DNA from: Streptomyces sp. 846.5
GTDB lineage: Bacteria > Actinomycetota > Actinomycetes > Streptomycetales > Streptomycetaceae
Assembly (NCBI RefSeq): GCF_004365705.1
Contig: NZ_SOBN01000001.1
Location: 5,008,001 to 5,072,000, forward strand
Direction of reading: 5' to 3'
Length of the DNA stretch: 64,000 nucleotides
Below are positions 60,633 to 64,000 of this stretch, piece by piece. Every line of letters begins with the position of its first letter. Position 1 is the first letter of the stretch. Under the pieces are notes generated by a model. It worked only from the letters and a program-made list of their open reading frames with translations. It had not been told where the DNA came from and made no database searches. Both the position numbers and the translations under genes were made by a program.

Positions 60633-61836
60633 GTCGAACTCGCGGCGTCAGAAGAGGCTCCACTGGTGGAACCGCGGCAGTGGCATCCGGCTGAGGGTCT
60701 GGATGGCGGTGAACGCGGTGCTGCTCTCGGCGCTGTCCTACGGTGTCTACGCCGCGGTGGTGTCCAACGCCCAGGGGCCGGGCTTCACCGGCCTCGGGGC
60801 CAGCAGCGGCAGCGCACCGAATCTGATCGAGCGCCTGAAGGGTGCGTCCACCACGGTCGTGCCCGACAGGTCGCAGTTCCTCAAGCCGACCGACGGCGAC
60901 TACTTCGGCGCGTCCACCCTGAAGGCCCCCTATGACGCCAAGGAGCTCGCCGACTTCACCACCTCCGACGGCGGCATCCATCCCACGATGGCCTCCTTCT
61001 TCCTGCAGTGGAACCAGAAGTTCAACCCCTACGCCATCACCGCGGCCTACGATAACGGCACCATCCCGGTGATGACCTGGGAGCCCTGGGCCGGCGGCAC
61101 CCAGAATCCGGCCGGCGGCGGGGTCATCCTGCAGAGCAACGTCAAGCAGCCCGCGTACAAGCTGTCGAACATCTACGACGGCAAGTTCGACGCCTACATC
61201 ACCTCGGTGGCGCAGCAGATCGCGGCCGCCCAGTGGCCGATCGTGATCCGCTTCGCGCACGAGATGAACGGCGCCTGGTACCCGTGGTCCGAGAAGGTCA
61301 ACGGGAACGCGGCCGGTGACTACGTGAAGGCATGGCGGCACGTCCACGACGTGTTCGCGAAGGCCGGCGCGACCAATGTGATCTGGGTGTGGTCGCCCAA
61401 CATCATCCGTCCGGTGCCCAACACGGCCCTGGCGCCGCTCTATCCGGGTGACGCCTATGTCGACTGGATCGGGATGACCGGGTACGGGGTGCAGGAGAAC
61501 ACTCCCGCGATCACGTTCAACCCCACCTTGGCGCAGCTCCGCAAGATCTCGAAGAAGCCGATCATGATCATGGAGACCGGGGCCCAGCCGGACAAGCACC
61601 AGGCGTCCTGGGTCTCGGCGTTCTTCCCCTGGCTGAAGGCGAATCCGGACGTCATCGGATTCATCTGGATGGAGAAGACCCGCGGTACGGGCGCGCGGGC
61701 GGACTGGCGGTTCACCACCGACCCCAAGATCCAGGCGTTGTTCCAGAGCGGACTCGCCACCCTCCGCCTCACCACCGGCCAACCGGCTTCGGCGACATCC
61801 GCGAGCCCGTCCCCCTCGTCAGCGAGCACACCATGA
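60625..61836 (+). CDS. Membrane-anchored glycoside hydrolase family 26 protein (GH26-3)
   Basis: 403 residues from GTG 60625, overlapping the synthase stop. A basic N-terminus (RSNSRRQKRLHWWNRGSGIR) and one helix (about 25-47, no cleavage site) make it a type II membrane protein with an external GH26 barrel. Acid/base Glu213 in RFAHEMNGAWYPW and nucleophile Glu317 in IMIMETGAQPD. A Ser/Pro/Ala tail ends the chain. Coupled to the synthase, it probably trims or releases the nascent polymer at the export site. Confidence 0.89.
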   Translation: MSRSNSRRQKRLHWWNRGSGIRLRVWMAVNAVLLSALSYGVYAAVVSNAQGPGFTGLGASSGSAPNLIERLKGASTTVVPDRSQFLKPTDGDYFGASTLKAPYDAKELADFTTSDGGIHPTMASFFLQWNQKFNPYAITAAYDNGTIPVMTWEPWAGGTQNPAGGGVILQSNVKQPAYKLSNIYDGKFDAYITSVAQQIAAAQWPIVIRFAHEMNGAWYPWSEKVNGNAAGDYVKAWRHVHDVFAKAGATNVIWVWSPNIIRPVPNTALAPLYPGDAYVDWIGMTGYGVQENTPAITFNPTLAQLRKISKKPIMIMETGAQPDKHQASWVSAFFPWLKANPDVIGFIWMEKTRGTGARADWRFTTDPKIQALFQSGLATLRLTTGQPASATSASPSPSSASTP

Positions 61837-63566
61837 ACGACCCCTATCCGGAGCAGTACGTCGACCCGTACGCCCAGCCGTATGCTCAGTCGTACGCCGA
61901 GCCGTATGCGGATCCGTATGCGCAGCCGTACGCCGGCTCCTTCTCGACCGCCTACCAGGACCCCTATCCCGAGCAGGACTCACCCGACACGCTCAAGTTC
62001 GCCGTCCTTCCCCAGCCGTCGCCGGTGCGGACTCCGCGGACACCGCAGCCGCAGCCTGCTTCGGCACCGGCTCAGCCGAAGCCCGCCGACGGGCAGCAGA
62101 GCGAGCCGGCCCGGCGTGGAGCCGTGCCGACCGCAGTCCTGTTCCTGCTGCCGGCCCTGGTCACCCTGGTCATGGGCGGCTACGGCCTGGGCAGCCGTCA
62201 GGTCGGCCAGGAGGAGTCGGCCACCTGGTGGGCGGCCAGTCTCTCCTGGGGCGGTCTGGGCCGGCTGCTCGATCACACGGACGTGGTGCTCGCCCCCTTC
62301 TACGTGCTCATGCACGCATGGGTGTCGCTCGCCGGGACCTCGCCGACCGCGCTGCGGCTCCCCTCGCTGCTGGCGATGGCCGCGGCGGCCGGGCTGCTGG
62401 CCGTGCTCGGGCGGCGGATGTTCGATGCCCCGACCGGGCTGGTCGCCGGGCTGGTCTTCGCGGTGCTCCCGGTGACCAGCCAGTACGCCCAGGACGCCCG
62501 GCCGTTCGGGCCGGCGACGCTGGCCGCGCTGGTGGCCGCGGTCATGCTCTACCGGGCGCTGGACCACGAGGGTGCGGACCGCTGGGGCGGCTACGCCCTG
62601 GCGCTGCTGCTCACCGGCCTGTTCCACCTGGTCACGGCGACCGTGCTGCTCCCCTTCATGGTGCTGGTGATGGTCACCGTGCGGAGCAGGCTCGGCGCCT
62701 GGGCCTCGGTGACGGCGGTATGCGTCGTACCGATGTTCGCCTTCGTGATGCTCAGCCGGGGCGAGACCGGGCAGGCGTCCGCGACCGCCGTCGGCTGGTC
62801 GTCGCTGGAGCACTTCCCCCAGCAGCTCCTCGGCTCCGCGCACGGCGTGTTGGCCATGGCTGCGCCGGCGTTGCTCGGTGTCGTCCTGGCCGGCCGCAGG
62901 GCGTGGCCGCTGGTCACCTGGATCGCGGTACCGCCGCTGCTGCTCTTCGGGCTTCGGAACGCCAGCGACCTGTTCGACCCGTCCTACTTCGTGTTCACCG
63001 TCCCCGCCTGGGCGCTGCTCGCCGCAGCGGGACTGTGCGGGCTGGTCCGGGTGCTTCCGGGCCGGGCCTCCGGCCTGGCGGTGCGTCAGCTGATCCTGGG
63101 CGTCGTGGTGACGGCGGCGCTGGCGGCCGTGGTACTCCCCGACCTCAAGGCGGTCCGGGCCCCGCTGGTCACCGGGCAGCCCGACTTCCGGGCGGCGGCC
63201 CAGTGGCTGGACGCCCATGATCAGGCGGGCGACGGGATCACCTACTCCGGCGATCGCGGCATACCGCAGCTGACCATGGGCTATGCGCTCCGCGGTGACA
63301 GCACCGCACCGAAGAACGTCTTCCTGCAGCAGACACCGGAGCGGTCGGGCACCTACACGGGTACTCCCTGCCTTGCGCCCACCGTCTGCGCCAAGGGCTA
63401 CAAGCGGATCTGGCTGCTCTCCACGACCCAGCCCACGTCGCTCTACGCGGGGATGTCGACCCCGCTGGCGAACCTGCTGAAGCTGACCTACAAGGCGGCC
63501 TCGACGCAGGTCTTCCCCGGCGGCGTCACCCTGGTGCTGCTGCAGCAGGCGCCCGTCAAGGCCTGA
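61833..63566 (+). CDS. GT-C (GT39/ArnT-like) membrane glycosyltransferase with PYA-repeat N-terminus
   Basis: 577 residues. The first 60 are a Pro/Tyr/Ala-rich cytoplasmic tail with six tandem four-residue repeats (DPYA, QPYA, QSYA, EPYA, DPYA, QPYA), then a Pro-rich linker. From about residue 98 there are about nine membrane spans; the first external loop has GQEESATWWA (Glu127/128) where GT-C enzymes keep the catalytic acid, and SQYAQDARPFG matches the QD(A/S)RPYG signature of GT39-like families. It would use a polyprenyl-phosphate sugar outside the membrane, perhaps to branch the polymer. ATG overlaps the GH26-3 stop (ATGA). Confidence 0.86.
   Translation: MNDPYPEQYVDPYAQPYAQSYAEPYADPYAQPYAGSFSTAYQDPYPEQDSPDTLKFAVLPQPSPVRTPRTPQPQPASAPAQPKPADGQQSEPARRGAVPTAVLFLLPALVTLVMGGYGLGSRQVGQEESATWWAASLSWGGLGRLLDHTDVVLAPFYVLMHAWVSLAGTSPTALRLPSLLAMAAAAGLLAVLGRRMFDAPTGLVAGLVFAVLPVTSQYAQDARPFGPATLAALVAAVMLYRALDHEGADRWGGYALALLLTGLFHLVTATVLLPFMVLVMVTVRSRLGAWASVTAVCVVPMFAFVMLSRGETGQASATAVGWSSLEHFPQQLLGSAHGVLAMAAPALLGVVLAGRRAWPLVTWIAVPPLLLFGLRNASDLFDPSYFVFTVPAWALLAAAGLCGLVRVLPGRASGLAVRQLILGVVVTAALAAVVLPDLKAVRAPLVTGQPDFRAAAQWLDAHDQAGDGITYSGDRGIPQLTMGYALRGDSTAPKNVFLQQTPERSGTYTGTPCLAPTVCAKGYKRIWLLSTTQPTSLYAGMSTPLANLLKLTYKAASTQVFPGGVTLVLLQQAPVKA
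61863..61934 (+). repeat. 12-bp in-frame tandem repeat
   Basis: Six consecutive 12-base units of the form (G/C)AN-(C/T)CG-TA(C/T)-GC(N) encode [DEQ]-[PS]-Y-A. The tyrosine codon alternates TAC and TAT between copies, so units are similar but not identical. Confidence 0.9.
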
Positions 63567-63628
63567 CCTCGGGCCCCCTGGTTACCGACGGGTATCCATC
63601 CGGCTGGAAACGGCCTACGCTGCACGTC

Positions 63629-64000
63629 ATGACTGACATCAGCACCAGCAGTGCCGCCGGTGAGCGCAACCCCGTCGCGGAGGCCGGGCCTCGTACCGCA
63701 GCCGACGCTGTGACGCCGGAGCTGGTCGCCCGGCTGGTCAAGGGCATCACCACGGGCGCCGAGCCCGCGGTGGCGCAGAGCTTCAGCCCGTTCACCGGGG
63801 AGGTGCTCGCGGAGCTCCCCGTGTCCGACCCGGAGGCCGTCGCCGACGCCTTCGCCCGGGCCCGGGCGGCCCAGGCGGCGTGGGCGCTGCGTCCGCTGCG
63901 GGAGCGCGCGGCGGTGCTCTTGAGGTTCCACGACCTGCTCTTCGCCGCCCAGGCCGAGCTGCTGGACCTGGTGCAGTCGGAGACCGGGAAGACCCGGGCG
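63629..64000 (+). CDS. gabD2: Succinate-semialdehyde dehydrogenase-type aldehyde dehydrogenase (partial)
   Basis: The first 124 codons only; the gene runs off the window. It starts MTDISTSSAAGERNPVAEAG at ATG 63629. FSPFTGEVLAELPVSDPEAV and AFARARAAQAAWALRPLRER are the N-terminal NAD-domain pattern of the ALDH superfamily, and the long N-terminal preface fits actinobacterial GabD2. It would oxidise succinate semialdehyde to succinate. The catalytic Cys and Glu lie outside the window, so the exact ALDH subgroup is inferred. Confidence 0.8.
   Translation, partial: MTDISTSSAAGERNPVAEAGPRTAADAVTPELVARLVKGITTGAEPAVAQSFSPFTGEVLAELPVSDPEAVADAFARARAAQAAWALRPLRERAAVLLRFHDLLFAAQAELLDLVQSETGKTRA

Noticed and set aside
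61863-61934. Regular 12-base repeats that could suggest a CRISPR-like or satellite array
   Set aside because: No spacers, strictly in frame and translated as part of a membrane glycosyltransferase.

Overview
The window is high-GC actinobacterial DNA from a Streptomycetaceae chromosome (Streptomyces, Kitasatospora or Streptacidiphilus; I cannot separate them from sequence alone). The evidence is the gene order: the ribosomal spc/alpha block without rpsD, then rplM-rpsI-glmM, groES-groEL1 with a His-rich tail, and the developmental block whiD / bldM / ECF sigma ShbA / guaB / guaB3. GTG and TTG starts are common, overlaps of the ATGA type are frequent, and promoters match HrdB-like consensus. 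No tRNA, rRNA, insertion sequence, phage or CRISPR array was seen.

Layout. 1-11.8 kb: end of rplP, then rpmC-rpsQ-rplN-rplX-rplE-rpsZ-rpsH-rplF-rplR-rpsE-rpmD-rplO, then secY-adk-map-infA-rpmJ-rpsM-rpsK-rpoA-rplQ, with several strong hairpins between genes. 11.8-20.5 kb: truA, a membrane protein (-), a secreted SGNH hydrolase, an ABC-F ATPase, rplM-rpsI, glmM, coaA (-). 20.6-26 kb: a DrrAB-type exporter facing a giant SARP/NB-ARC regulator (-), then acpS. 26-36 kb: nnr, an L,D-transpeptidase, alr, a membrane-anchored alpha/beta hydrolase, the t6A genes tsaE, tsaB, tsaD with rimI, a YkuD-like protein that has lost its catalytic residues, a lipoprotein polysaccharide deacetylase and a THUMP-like methyltransferase (-). 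37-40.4 kb: groES-groEL1 under two CIRCE operators, and a LysR regulator. 40.4-47.7 kb: whiD (-), bldM with a clear sigma-BldN promoter, shbA, guaB, guaB3 and glpD. 47.7-54.3 kb: three Ser/Thr-kinase-family membrane proteins, the middle one a pseudokinase gene carrying a rare TTA (bldA) codon, then a flavoprotein disulfide reductase. 54.3-63.6 kb: a divergent polysaccharide locus. 63.6 kb to end: the start of a succinate-semialdehyde dehydrogenase-type gene.

The most unusual part is 54.3-63.6 kb. Leftward from a low-GC divergent promoter region run UDP-glucose dehydrogenase, a GH26 lipoprotein, a small membrane protein and a signal-peptide GH26 enzyme. Rightward run a processive GT2 synthase, a membrane-anchored GH26 protein and a GT-C (GT39-like) membrane glycosyltransferase with an N-terminal PYA repeat. 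Starts and stops overlap at three junctions. I infer a synthase-dependent cell-surface polysaccharide, probably containing glucuronic acid, trimmed by three GH26 proteins placed in three different cell-envelope positions. The small membrane protein is a paralogue of one at 12.9-13.9 kb.

A recurring palindromic element (core GCGCAGTTCCCCGCGCCCC) lies in at least four intergenic regions. Twice it is a perfect 24-29 bp inverted repeat exactly between convergent genes, where it would act as a bidirectional terminator.
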